This document shows positions 8,792 to 17,288 of a DNA stretch of 64,000 nt, piece by piece; position 1 is the first letter of the stretch; every line of letters begins with the position of its first letter. Under the pieces are notes generated by a model that was not told the origin of the DNA, did no database searches, and saw only the letters and a program-made list of their open reading frames with translations. This DNA is from Serratia sp. UGAL515B_01 (GTDB lineage Bacteria; Pseudomonadota; Gammaproteobacteria; Enterobacterales; Enterobacteriaceae), in NCBI RefSeq assembly GCF_033095805.1, contig NZ_CP109901.1, positions 4,151,432 through 4,215,431 of the forward strand, in the 5' to 3' direction. The position numbers and the translations under genes were made by a program.

Positions 8792-9246
8792 TTAAAAAAA
8801 ACAGAATTTATATATCGTTATTTATATTAACATTCGCACTTGTTTATTTTTTATGGCTAGAATACAGGCATGTAGATATTATTGCGGTTCATGAGGATTA
8901 TGGTTATAGCCATGTGCTTGTTGAGAATTTCCCCATTACCGATAGAGGGAAAATAAATTGGTGGATGAAAAACAAGAACATGCTGCTGGAAAAGTATGAC
9001 ATTCCTAAACCTGCATCTAATGGTTTTTTTTCTATTATTTTCTGGGATTTTGGTGATGGTTATAAAGAAGAAGGAAAATATGATAGATTTTGTTTCAACG
9101 ATATGAAAACTAGTAAAAATTGCATTGATAAAAATAAATTTTTTTCTGTAAGAAAAACTAAAAACAATATATATTTCTTCACTGTTAATGATGGTGAGTA
9201 TACTCTTGATAAAGATGGTAATGTCGTTAAATTTAATTTTAAATGA
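8788..9246 (+). CDS. DUF943 family inner-membrane protein 2
   Basis: 152 aa starting at the ATG at 8788 (MIKKNRIYISLFILTFALVY), which overlaps the stop of the DUF3289 gene; the frame is open further upstream only because it runs inside that gene. One N-terminal transmembrane helix is followed by the DUF943 domain (RHVDIIAVHEDYGYSHVLVE, FWDFGDGYKEEGKYDRFCF). It is clearly diverged from DUF943 protein 1 even though the adjoining DUF3289 genes are nearly identical at both ends. Confidence 0.8.
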   Translation: MIKKNRIYISLFILTFALVYFLWLEYRHVDIIAVHEDYGYSHVLVENFPITDRGKINWWMKNKNMLLEKYDIPKPASNGFFSIIFWDFGDGYKEEGKYDRFCFNDMKTSKNCIDKNKFFSVRKTKNNIYFFTVNDGEYTLDKDGNVVKFNFK

Positions 9247-9326
9247 AATTAATATTTAGTACGGTAATCGCTGAGATAATATGAGAGCTGGCTTAGGGGT
9301 TTTTCAATCATTTTTCTTATAAAAAA

Positions 9327-9371
9327 TTTATGATAGAACTGGAAATTACAGGAGTTCATAATGATAAGTAA
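9327..9371 (+). pseudogene. Last codons of a deleted third DUF3289 gene
   Basis: TTT ATG ATA GAA and following codons translate to FMIELEITGVHNDK then stop, matching the FMTNMEATVEITGARNDR ending of DUF3289 copy 1. The rest of the gene is absent. The following DUF943 gene starts within this remnant, in the same overlapping arrangement as in unit 1. Confidence 0.6.
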
Positions 9372-9810
9372 AAATAAAAAAAATCCTCTATACACTATTA
9401 CTGGTTGTTATTGCTATCTCTATTTATTTTTCTGGTTGTCACAACATCCGGTGAAAATTGTCGATGTTCATAAAAAAAATGAGTTCAGTGCGGTTTTAGT
9501 TGAAAACTTCCCTTTAACCGATAAAGGAAAAATTAGATGGTGGCTAGAAAATAAAAACATTCTGAAAGAAAAGTACAATATTCCCAATCCAGCACAAGAT
9601 GGTTTCTACTCTGTTATCTTTTGGGATTTTGGTGATGGCTATAAAGAAGATAAATATGATAGACGGTGCTTTGATGACATGAAAACCAATAAAAACTGTA
9701 TAGAAAAAAACTCACTTATAATTATAAAAAATAACAAACACAACATAACATTCTTTACTTTAGATAATGGTATATATCAGTTAAAAAATGATGATATAGT
9801 GAAAAAATAA
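9361..9810 (+). pseudogene. DUF943 family protein 3 with two compensating indels in its membrane segment
   Basis: 149 aa frame with a normal DUF943 domain from FWLSQHPVKIVDVH onward (FPLTDKGKIRWWLENKN, FWDFGDGYKEDKYDRRCF). The N-terminal part reads NPLYTITGCYCYLYLF. Shifted by one base from the A run near 9373-9380, it reads ILYTLLLVVIAISIYF, a proper membrane helix; the frame is restored at the T run near 9427-9431. One extra A and one missing T therefore scramble only the helix. The product is probably defective, unless these are sequencing errors. It is an orphan whose DUF3289 partner is deleted. Confidence 0.65.
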
Positions 9811-9966
9811 AGTGATTAGGCTGATTAAATTAAATAATGATTTTTATAAGGGCTATAAAGTGATTGACGATTTGTATCATTCACGCACTAAATCACCCTG
9901 CTGATGTCATTAAAAGCGGCTAGGCGACAATAGATGCACCAGCCGCTGCTTATCCAAGGTAAATTG

Positions 9967-10227
9967 CTACGATGCTTGATTTTTCAAGACAATCTTCAGA
10001 AATGGATGTAGCCAACTTTCATCAATCAGACGGTAAGAAACAAACCCATCGTGCTCTAACGCGTATATCAGACCTGGATAAGTAGAGACAAATTGGTAGA
10101 CCGCCGAGCTTTCCAACCCTTGCAGCATATGAGCCAGCAGCTTGCGGCGTATGACATCATGCCTCCGCCGTGTATCCGTTCTCACATATTTGTACATACA
10201 GACCTCGTTATAAGTTACTGATGACAC
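9967..10227 (-). pseudogene. C-terminal fragment of the unknown-function gene, unit 2
   Basis: The last ~65 codons (DVIRRKLLAHMLQGLESSAVYQFVS, then ALEHDGFVSYRLIDESW) match the end of the 268-aa protein at 6391-7197. The upstream 200 residues are missing, and similarity stops at about 10170. This is the right edge of the second unit. Confidence 0.7.
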
Positions 10228-10483
10228 TTTTCATCTCATTCGCTACATGGCGAAAAAATTAGATATACTATAAATAAACTGGATTACAGTGAGACTGTCA
10301 GTACTCGGTAGTATAGGAAACTATTTTGGCAAGGGCGAGTGAGCGTAATTGCACATCCAGCGAGAATAAACTTTGGCTATATAAAGAGTATATTTGAATG
10401 ATAGTATCAGTAATATTCGCTTTTTTTTATTTTACTCAAAAATTAATATTTCTACTTCTTATAATGCTTAAAAGGAGTTGGAA

Positions 10484-11218
10484 ATGTTTTTTAGGAAATC
10501 GATGTTTATTATTGGACTGATCGCGACAATATCCGCGAGTGCTTTTGCTAAAGACGTGACTATCCCGCAAGTTAATGCGGACAATCCTCCAGCATTGGCA
10601 GATTATCGTCTCAGCTATGCTGAAATGCGTGATATTGCTGATGCCAAAAAACTGTCTCACCGCGTCTTTTATATTCCCTCTGTTGGTCCTGATGCTGCCT
10701 GGTTTGATGCAGTTAAAAAAGGCAATCTGGCTGAAATAAAGAAAATGGTCGCCGGCGGACAGAACCTGGAAGCTAAGGATGAAGCGATGTTCGGCCAGAC
10801 GGCACTCGGTTGGGCAGCGTTTATTGGTTATCAGGACATTGTGAGATATCTCGTCAAGCAGGGAGCAGATTTATTCGCTACCGATCGTGCAGATGTGAAA
10901 AGCGCGTTCAAGTCAGCAGTGCTAGGGAAAAATGTCGAAGTCGTGAAATATATTTATCCTATGGTTAAAGACAAAATCGATGTCAACGACCAGACTTTAG
11001 ATAACGAGGGTGAATCGCTGGTTATGATCGCGGCCAGTAATAACCGAATTGACGTTGTGAAATACCTGATCAGTCTTGGTGCAAACCTTAATTTGGTGAG
11101 CACTGAACTTGATCAGAGCGCATTGACCTACGCTTGTGAACGGGGCCACCAAGACATGGTTAAGTTGTTGATAGACAATGGCGCTATAAACCATCGCACG
11201 AAAAAGCCATCTTGCTGA
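10484..11218 (+). CDS. Exported ankyrin-repeat protein
   Basis: 244 aa from the ATG at 10484, six bases after AAGGAG. A signal peptide (about residues 1-22, FIIGLIATISASAFA followed by KDV) predicts periplasmic export. From about residue 75 there are ankyrin repeats: WFDAVKKGNLAEIKKMVAGG, then GQTALGWAAFIGYQDIVRYL, EGESLVMIAASNNRIDVVKYL and QSALTYACERGHQDMVKLLI. Such repeats bind proteins; the partner is unknown. It lies just outside the island and 65 bases before the HIUase-like gene in the same direction, so the two may be co-transcribed. Periplasmic ankyrin proteins of enterobacteria are sometimes linked to stress or catalase functions, but nothing here decides that. Confidence 0.75.
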   Translation: MFFRKSMFIIGLIATISASAFAKDVTIPQVNADNPPALADYRLSYAEMRDIADAKKLSHRVFYIPSVGPDAAWFDAVKKGNLAEIKKMVAGGQNLEAKDEAMFGQTALGWAAFIGYQDIVRYLVKQGADLFATDRADVKSAFKSAVLGKNVEVVKYIYPMVKDKIDVNDQTLDNEGESLVMIAASNNRIDVVKYLISLGANLNLVSTELDQSALTYACERGHQDMVKLLIDNGAINHRTKKPSC

Positions 11219-11283
11219 CTGACGAAAACGGTGCCAAGAGTGTATGCTTGCACCGGGTGTAGCCGACGTTAAAGGATGACAAT

Positions 11284-11727
11284 ATGAATATGATTAAAAG
11301 AGTATGGTTGTTAGCTAGCATTATTGCGGGTAGTTTCCTGTTATGCGCTTCGCCACTACAGGCAGCGGAAGTACAATATCAACTCAGTACGCATATTCTC
11401 GACATCTCTCAAGGGCGCCCTGCCGGGAATGTGGATATTGAACTTTATCGATTAGATGCTGAAGGGAAACAGGAAAACTGGAATCTCGTTGGTAAAGGAA
11501 CGACTGATAAAGATGGCAGGATCAAAACCTTCCTTGAACAGCAGACAGGAAAGGATAACTCGGGTATTTATAAACTCAAGTTTCTGACGCAGCCTTATTT
11601 CAAAAATCAGCAACAACAGAGTTTCTATCCGTTTATCGAAGTTGTTTTTCAGGTGGAAGGCAGCGCACATTACCATGTACCGATTACGTTGAGTAACTTC
11701 GGTTATTCTACCTACCGCGGTAGTTGA
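11284..11727 (+). CDS. hiuH: Periplasmic 5-hydroxyisourate hydrolase (transthyretin-like)
   Basis: 147 aa with a signal peptide ending near residue 27 (ASPLQA|AE). HIUase converts 5-hydroxyisourate to OHCU in urate breakdown. The family signatures are present: LSTHILDISQGRPAGNVDIEL at the start of the mature protein, the internal TTDKDGR segment, HYHVPITLSNFGYSTYRGS at the end including the C-terminal YRGS tetrapeptide, and the catalytic His and Arg positions. Exported forms of this enzyme occur in several enterobacteria. No other urate genes are nearby. Confidence 0.88.
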   Translation: MNMIKRVWLLASIIAGSFLLCASPLQAAEVQYQLSTHILDISQGRPAGNVDIELYRLDAEGKQENWNLVGKGTTDKDGRIKTFLEQQTGKDNSGIYKLKFLTQPYFKNQQQQSFYPFIEVVFQVEGSAHYHVPITLSNFGYSTYRGS

Positions 11728-11820
11728 TCCCAATTTAAATACCTGTTGCACTTCAAGCGACACTTTTTTGCTGAGATACCGGCTACCCGTAAGTTGAAGT
11801 TTATTTAGGCGTAAAACACA

Positions 11821-11848
11821 AAGAACCGGAGCGTAATGCCCGGTTCTT
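11821..11848. terminator. Bidirectional terminator between hiuH and the minus-strand gene
   Basis: AAGAACCGG (11821-11829) pairs perfectly with CCGGTTCTT (11840-11848) between two convergent genes. A short T-rich tract follows on the plus strand. Confidence 0.75.
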
Positions 11849-11867
11849 TGCTTTATGGCCACACAGC

Positions 11868-13934
11868 CTAAAACACCGGAACAGGGCAATCATAGCCAAA
11901 GTGGGCAGCCCAATCGTACGGAGTACCGTTTTTGGCGTAGAGTTGATACAGTGCACGGCCAGTCTTGGCATCACGAGCGATCACCCAACCTGCTGCATTA
12001 CAGAGCACGGCAGCATAGGGTTGGCTTTTCGACGGCAAAAGGTCGGCAGCTTTTAGTGCCAGGTCAACGGCTTTCCAGCGGTAGTGAAGGAAACGGTTAT
12101 CCCTTTCGGGCAAATTTTTTGCTGCGCGCGCCGCTTCCGCTGCGCTGACCCAGCTCTTATGTTGCCTATCGCGAGTATTGAATGAGTCCCCCAGATAGGA
12201 GTAGCTTGCGCCGTAGATAGCGTAATCCGGTGTCATTTCGTAACCGGTGAACACCAGCCCCTGTGAGCGTAATAGTATCGCCGCTTGATAATAGGCTTGG
12301 GCACGAGCCGTTTTGTCTACCGTTTTATCCTGTGCTGTCTTCAGATGTTCTGCAAATTCCAGTGCTGCCTGACGATAATTTGGAATGGCGAAGTAGTTGA
12401 CAGCTTCTTGATACCTTCCCACTCGTATCATCCGCCGTGCTAGCAATTCGCGCAGTTGAATTTCAGGGCCGATTGGTTGGTCGTTGTACTCGTTGGGATC
12501 GACTGGTTTTAGCGGCGTTGCAGGTGGTGGTGCATGTTTATCAACGAAGCTTTTTAATTCATCAACGGTTAGCACCCGTTCTGCGATATCCGCCACATCG
12601 GCCCAGTAATTCTCTTTGCCACGAAACATAAGATCCATAGCTTGAAGATAATCACCCCTGTTAAGCGCCAGAATGGCCTGTTCCCCAGAAACTCGGCAAC
12701 CTGGGGCGATCATTTCCGGCACGAAATCACCGTCGCGCTGCCACCCCCAGCTTTCGTCTGAAGGGAATGCGGTTGCAGCTTTGGCATAGGCAGCGGTGGC
12801 TGTCTTTACATCGCCATCACGCAGCGCCATTTTAGCGCGCAACCACCACGCCAGGCCGCTATTACCGGCATTTTTCAGCACACTGGCTGTCATGGCATAT
12901 TGCCCGGAACGGTAGGCCAATGCCGCGAGCCGATCACTGCCGGTAAAACCGCTATGTACCGATTCATTCAGCAATGTCAGGATCTGGACGACAGTCTGTT
13001 TAGCATTTGCTCTCACGCTTTCAGCATCGGCCATTTGCAGGTTACTGCTGCGGGCGAACAGCTCGATGGTCACTAACTGCTGTACCAAGGGATCATGAAT
13101 CGCTTGTTTTAACGCTTGTAGATGATTTGGGTTGATCAAATAACTGGCGACATATTGCAACGAAAGCCCGCCATCTGCGTCACCCTGGGCGGCTTGTTGG
13201 GCATAAAGCTTTACAGCTTGCGCGATTTCCCCTTGCCAAAAGTGGATACGTGCTTGCTGGCCGAGACTGCTCAGCGCCAGCTGGTCGGGGTCAGCAGTGC
13301 CACTTTTCACCTGGTCGATCACCTGTTGGAATGCCGCCATTGCCCGATCGAGCTGCGTTTTTTCCGGGTGTTTTATCGTCGTCTTGGGCGCGTCTGATTC
13401 ATTTTTAGCTGTACCATAATCGCCCATCAACAGACGGCCAATAGAGTATTGTGCACGTAGTCCCCAATCGCCCTGTTCGGCCACTGGTAACGCTAAAACC
13501 TGCTGGAAATAGGTTTCTGTGCGGGGATCTTGTACTGCAAAGGCGACTGCGCCCAACGTATACAAATGGGCTGCATGAGTCATCCCTTGTGTATTCACCG
13601 AGTCTGCTGCTTCCACCGTTCGGGCAGCGCGCATTTGTTTGATGGTTTGTTGTTCCGGTGAGAGAGGCATGGGTTTTGCCTGCGTCTCTGGCAGCGGCTC
13701 TTTCCACATCGGTAACTGTTTATCTACCGGCACCAGATGGTTCGTTTCGAACGCGAAGTTGCCTTCCGGCATATATAACAAAGTACCGTTACGGTCGATC
13801 AACAGACGGTTGGGGAAGTCTGGTCCGCAAGCGTGGCTGCTGAGTGGCGCTGTTAATATTGCAGCAATCATTGAAGCCAAAGGAAGGGAACGATTATGCT
13901 CCTTGGAGGCTAAGGGAACATCAAGGTATGACAT
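11868..13934 (-). CDS. Exported helical-repeat (TPR-like) protein of unknown function
   Basis: 688 aa from the ATG at 13934 (MSYLDVPLASKEH), which has GGAG seven bases upstream; the longer open frame lies inside the preceding gene. A hydrophobic stretch (about residues 18-34, LASMIAAILTAPLSSHA) precedes ACGPDFPNRLL, suggesting export. The rest is alanine- and glutamine-rich helical repeat sequence (for example AMAAFQQVIDQVKSG and AQAYYQAAILLRSQG) with tetratricopeptide-like spacing. It overlaps the upstream DUF3142 gene by 14 bases and probably forms an operon with it and panM. I recognise no enzymatic motif. A scaffold or binding role is inference. Confidence 0.7.
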   Translation of the reverse strand: MSYLDVPLASKEHNRSLPLASMIAAILTAPLSSHACGPDFPNRLLIDRNGTLLYMPEGNFAFETNHLVPVDKQLPMWKEPLPETQAKPMPLSPEQQTIKQMRAARTVEAADSVNTQGMTHAAHLYTLGAVAFAVQDPRTETYFQQVLALPVAEQGDWGLRAQYSIGRLLMGDYGTAKNESDAPKTTIKHPEKTQLDRAMAAFQQVIDQVKSGTADPDQLALSSLGQQARIHFWQGEIAQAVKLYAQQAAQGDADGGLSLQYVASYLINPNHLQALKQAIHDPLVQQLVTIELFARSSNLQMADAESVRANAKQTVVQILTLLNESVHSGFTGSDRLAALAYRSGQYAMTASVLKNAGNSGLAWWLRAKMALRDGDVKTATAAYAKAATAFPSDESWGWQRDGDFVPEMIAPGCRVSGEQAILALNRGDYLQAMDLMFRGKENYWADVADIAERVLTVDELKSFVDKHAPPPATPLKPVDPNEYNDQPIGPEIQLRELLARRMIRVGRYQEAVNYFAIPNYRQAALEFAEHLKTAQDKTVDKTARAQAYYQAAILLRSQGLVFTGYEMTPDYAIYGASYSYLGDSFNTRDRQHKSWVSAAEAARAAKNLPERDNRFLHYRWKAVDLALKAADLLPSKSQPYAAVLCNAAGWVIARDAKTGRALYQLYAKNGTPYDWAAHFGYDCPVPVF

Positions 13935-15138
13935 CAGTGTCTCCTGGCGTGATTTCTTGGCAGTGCAACCAGCCCAGTGGGCGGGATTGCCCTGATCGAA
14001 GTTGATCGCTGCGAATGCGGATAAAACGCGGTTGTTCTGATGTGGTTGCCAACTGATAATTCCCCACTGCGTCGGCTGCCAGGCAGCCGTTTGCCTTGAT
14101 GCGGATCTCTTTAGGCAACGGGGCATCAATCGGGCCACTATTCTGAATGTTCAGGTCATATAGCCCATTTTGCTGCGGCAGAAATTCTACCTGCCACTGG
14201 GTAGCCAATGGTTGCCGGTTAATGACGGCGCGCAATGTGGCTATTGACCATGCGCGGCGATCGCTATCCAGTGGCAAACGAAACCAGACAATACCGCGAA
14301 AGTGGCGTGGATTGAGCAAAGCGAGCTGTTGCAAGAAACTGGCGATTTGCTGTGGTGCGACAGTGAGTTCCTGAGCGTAGCCAGCCACGCGTAGAGGGGT
14401 TTCACTTTCAACCAGTGCTCCTTGGGTATCAAATCCCACCAATCCCATACCGTAGGCAGGCAACGCGACACGGAAAGGGTGCGGGCTGATACGGGCGAAC
14501 TGGCTGATCCAGCGTAACGCCAGCGGACCATCGAACAGGCCCTGCTTAGGGGATAGCACCGCGTGGACCTGTAGCACTGAGCTGTCGACCTGTTGCAAAA
14601 CCCGGGGCAAGACTGGTGAGGTGAGCCAGGTAGGTAAAACAGTAATACCAAGCTGTAACGAAGCTGGCAGTTGCTGACGCAGTTGCCGCAAGAACTGCTG
14701 ATACTCTGGTAGCTGAGCTGTGGCAGCATCGTGGTCGATCTCTATACCGATGACCGTCAGTCCTGCGGTTTGCCAACGTAGTAACAGTCGCATCAGTTGC
14801 TGGTGGATCACCGAGGCATTGAGGTGTTGCAGTTGTCCGTCTAAACGAACGACCAACCATAATGGTCGACTATCCTGTTGCAGTAAGCCACGGTTAACCG
14901 GGATAACACGAAAGCCATCATGTGGATGTACCTGCAAACCCAGTACGCGCAGAGTGGAGAATAGATCATGACTCGCAGCCAGTGCGGTGGCGTGTTCAGG
15001 TGTCCAGACTCTTTGCCAGAGATAGACTTGCTGATCCCAGGGTTTCAGTTGTTGCGTTTGCATGGCCTGATAATGGCCCGCTAACCAGGCTGTCAGCGCG
15101 ACCAATAATGCTGTAGCCATCGCTACACAACGTTTCAT
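13921..15138 (-). CDS. DUF3142 domain protein, exported
   Basis: 405 aa from the ATG at 15138, which overlaps the panM stop (ATGA); a second ATG at 15147 is possible. An N-terminal hydrophobic segment (about residues 6-20, AMATALLVALTAWLA) suggests a signal anchor or signal peptide. The body contains LTVIGIEIDHDAATAQL, LQLGITVLPTW and FRGIVWFRLPLDSD, consistent with the TIM-barrel-like DUF3142 family. The function is unknown. The tight overlaps with panM upstream and the TPR-like gene downstream imply one transcript; the pairing of DUF3142 with a secreted helical-repeat partner suggests joint action. Confidence 0.7.
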   Translation of the reverse strand: MKRCVAMATALLVALTAWLAGHYQAMQTQQLKPWDQQVYLWQRVWTPEHATALAASHDLFSTLRVLGLQVHPHDGFRVIPVNRGLLQQDSRPLWLVVRLDGQLQHLNASVIHQQLMRLLLRWQTAGLTVIGIEIDHDAATAQLPEYQQFLRQLRQQLPASLQLGITVLPTWLTSPVLPRVLQQVDSSVLQVHAVLSPKQGLFDGPLALRWISQFARISPHPFRVALPAYGMGLVGFDTQGALVESETPLRVAGYAQELTVAPQQIASFLQQLALLNPRHFRGIVWFRLPLDSDRRAWSIATLRAVINRQPLATQWQVEFLPQQNGLYDLNIQNSGPIDAPLPKEIRIKANGCLAADAVGNYQLATTSEQPRFIRIRSDQLRSGQSRPLGWLHCQEITPGDTDVIP

Positions 15139-15527
15139 TTCCGCCAAATATCGCCCTGCATCTGAAAGCCACAGGCCTGCATAAAGTTGTTTACCCCACC
15201 ACGTTCACGCGGTGCCAGCCCGGTAGTCGAAAGCTGCCAGTGTGATACTTGTGGCAATTGCCGCTGTGGATCCTGCACCAGATACAGCCCCACGCCACGG
15301 CGGCGTGTGACCTCACGTACCATCAGGTCGTGTAGTTGTGCGGTATCACCCTGAAGGTCGACTTTAACAGCGCCTAACAGCCGGTCATTAAAGCGTGCGG
15401 CGAACAGCGCCTTGCCATCCTTTAGCCAGATTTGCCACTGTTCTGGTTGCTGATGCGGCCAGATTTTACCTAAATCGATAAGGTCTTGTGAGGACAACGA
15501 GGTTAAACGCTCGATGGTCAGTTTCAT
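15135..15527 (-). CDS. panM: PanD maturation factor (GNAT-like)
   Basis: PanM promotes self-cleavage of the aspartate 1-decarboxylase pro-enzyme PanD and thus beta-alanine and pantothenate synthesis. I use the ATG at 15527 (MKLTIERLTSLSSQDLIDL), matching the E. coli start; a GTG at 15542 is in frame. The protein is 130 aa (E. coli 127). The acetyl-CoA-binding loop VREVTRRRGVGLYL is intact, and the IWP and FAARFN(D)RLLGAV segments match. It lies divergently upstream of livK, as in E. coli, where panM sits between the liv genes. Confidence 0.9.
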   Translation of the reverse strand: MKLTIERLTSLSSQDLIDLGKIWPHQQPEQWQIWLKDGKALFAARFNDRLLGAVKVDLQGDTAQLHDLMVREVTRRRGVGLYLVQDPQRQLPQVSHWQLSTTGLAPRERGGVNNFMQACGFQMQGDIWRK

Positions 15528-15990
15528 GTCTGATTTCCGCACCTGTATATGTTGCCGATAGTGTAATAGATCTTGCCCAGCGTGTTGTGTAAGTTTTTCT
15601 ATACTTTTGACTTTGCAAAATGTTTTTTGTAGCGCGCATTTTCGAGTAAAGAATCAGTAAATGTAATATCAACCAGCACATCGCGCTGTGACTTGGGCGA
15701 AATATCGCCGAAAAAATCCGAATTATATCCTGTTTACACCGCTTGTTTCTGGCTGTGTGGGTTGATTTACAGAATAAAACTCCTGTTTAATAACATGAAA
15801 AATAAAATCTTATTGTAAATTTTTGTCAAAAAAACTTCCAAATCATTATTAATTATAGATAAAAGCCGTCTATCGTCTTTTCTCAAACTGCAGCGTTATC
15901 AGTGGTATTTCAAATCGATGTACTGTAAACGATGATTAGGAGCGGCAAACACAACAGTGAAACTTACTACGACAGATGGGGATTATGCGG
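15528..15990. promoter_or_regulatory. Divergent panM / livK control region
   Basis: About 460 bases without a gene, strongly A+T-rich between 15740 and 15860. It must hold the promoters of panM and the liv operon. Regulation of liv by Lrp and leucine is known from E. coli; I cannot point to a specific operator here. Confidence 0.5.
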
Positions 15991-17106
15991 ATGAAATTAA
16001 CCAAGGGGAAAGCGCTGCTGGCGGGTTGTATCGCGATAGCGATGAGCCATGTAGCTATGGCAAAAGACATCAAGGTGGCGGTAGTTGGCGCGATGTCCGG
16101 TCCGGTGGCACAGTATGGTGATATGGAGTTTATCGGTGCGCGTCAGGCGATTGCCGATATCAATGCAAAGGGGGGGATCAAAGGCGATATGCTGGTCGCT
16201 GTTGAGTATGACGATGCCTGTGACCCTAAGCAGGCGGTCGCGGTGGCTAACAAAGTCATTAATGATGGTATCCGTTATGTGATCGGCCATCTGTGCTCAT
16301 CTTCAACCCAACCTGCGTCAGATATCTATGAAGACGAAGGTGTGATTATGATTACCCCGGCGGCCACCAATGCCGATCTCACCACCCGCGGTTACCAGAT
16401 GCTGCTGCGTACTACTGGTTTGGATTCCGATCAGGGGCCAACGGCAGCCAACTTCATCCTCAGTGAGATCAAACCGAAGCGTATTGCCGTGGTGCACGAC
16501 AAGCAGCAGTATGGTGAAGGTTTGGCGCGTTCTGTACGTGACAGCTTGAAAAAGCAGGGTGTCGATGTGGTGATGTTTGAAGGCATCACTGCGGGTGATA
16601 AAGATTTCTCTACGCTGGTTGCTCGTTTGAAGAAAGAGAACGTCGATTTCGTCTACTTTGGTGGCTACTATCCAGAGATGGGCCAGATCCTGCGTCAGGC
16701 TAAGCAGGCCGGTCTAACAACCCGTTTCATGGGGCCGGAAGGGGTGGGTAACTCTTCACTGTCTAATATTGCAGGCGCTGCGTCTGAAGGCATGCTGGTG
16801 ACCTTGCCGAAACGTTACGATCAGGTTCCTGCCAACCAACCCATCGTTGACGCGTTGAAAGCCAAGAAACTGGACCCGACCGGGCCGTTCGTCTGGACTA
16901 CTTACGCCGCGTTGCAATCCCTGGTCACTGGGATGGAACGCAGCGGCAGTCAAGAGCCTGCGGATATCGCCAAAGATCTGAAAACCGGCAAACCGGTGGA
17001 AACTGTCATGGGGCCACTGAGCTGGGATGAAAAAGGCGATCTGAAAGGGTTCGAATTTGGTGTGTTTGAATGGCACGCCGATGGCTCATCAACGCCGATT
17101 AAATAA
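15991..17106 (+). CDS. livK: Leucine/branched-chain amino-acid binding protein
   Basis: Periplasmic receptor of the LivHMGF transporter. I place the start at ATG 15991 (MKLTKGKALLAG), with GGGGA eight bases upstream; ATGs at 15976 and 15985 are in frame. The signal peptide is cleaved after SHVAMA, giving mature KDIKVAVVGAMSGPVAQYG. The ligand-binding core HLCSSSTQPASDIYEDEG and TTGLDSDQGPTAA is conserved, as is EWHADGSSTPIK at the end. Total length is 371 aa (E. coli LivK 369). Details such as GDMEFIGARQAI, PKRYDQ and HADGSST favour LivK over LivJ. It is the first gene of the liv operon. Confidence 0.95.
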   Translation: MKLTKGKALLAGCIAIAMSHVAMAKDIKVAVVGAMSGPVAQYGDMEFIGARQAIADINAKGGIKGDMLVAVEYDDACDPKQAVAVANKVINDGIRYVIGHLCSSSTQPASDIYEDEGVIMITPAATNADLTTRGYQMLLRTTGLDSDQGPTAANFILSEIKPKRIAVVHDKQQYGEGLARSVRDSLKKQGVDVVMFEGITAGDKDFSTLVARLKKENVDFVYFGGYYPEMGQILRQAKQAGLTTRFMGPEGVGNSSLSNIAGAASEGMLVTLPKRYDQVPANQPIVDALKAKKLDPTGPFVWTTYAALQSLVTGMERSGSQEPADIAKDLKTGKPVETVMGPLSWDEKGDLKGFEFGVFEWHADGSSTPIK

Positions 17107-17119
17107 GCCATAATAATAT

Positions 17120-17154
17120 CCATGGTCTTGTATGGTGATCCTGCAAGGCCATGG
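17120..17154 (+). promoter_or_regulatory. Stem-loop between livK and livH
   Basis: CCATGGTCTTG (17120-17130) pairs with CAAGGCCATGG (17144-17154) with one G-U pair and no T run. Such a hairpin can stabilise the abundant receptor mRNA or reduce read-through to the membrane genes. Confidence 0.6.
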
Positions 17155-17288
17155 GGTTCCTGCCTCTTAATAGTCTGAATAATTTGAGTTGTACGTGGTC
17201 AACACGCCGACAACTTTCAGCATGACGAGTCAAGCAGGCAGTTAGGCCGCTATTTTGCGGCCGCGACAACACCTTAGAAGGTCAGAGT

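Larger units (their letters stand above)
4183..10227. mobile_element. Genomic island at the 3' end of prlC made of two related ~3 kb units
   Basis: A segment beginning at 4183, inside the last codons of prlC, recurs at 7194 with a constant offset of 3011 bp. Identity is near complete from 4183 to about 5345. Each unit carries an integrase N-terminal stub, a degenerate ERIC, a DUF3289 gene, a DUF943 gene or genes, and all or part of a minus-strand gene of unknown function. The second unit ends at about 10227 inside that gene. Duplication of the prlC 3' end as the left boundary and the integrase stubs suggest integrative-element ancestry; no intact integrase remains. Confidence 0.7.

Noticed and set aside
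4183..10227. CRISPR array or tandem repeat array
   Set aside because: The repetition is a two-fold duplication of a gene-bearing unit, with no short regularly spaced repeats.
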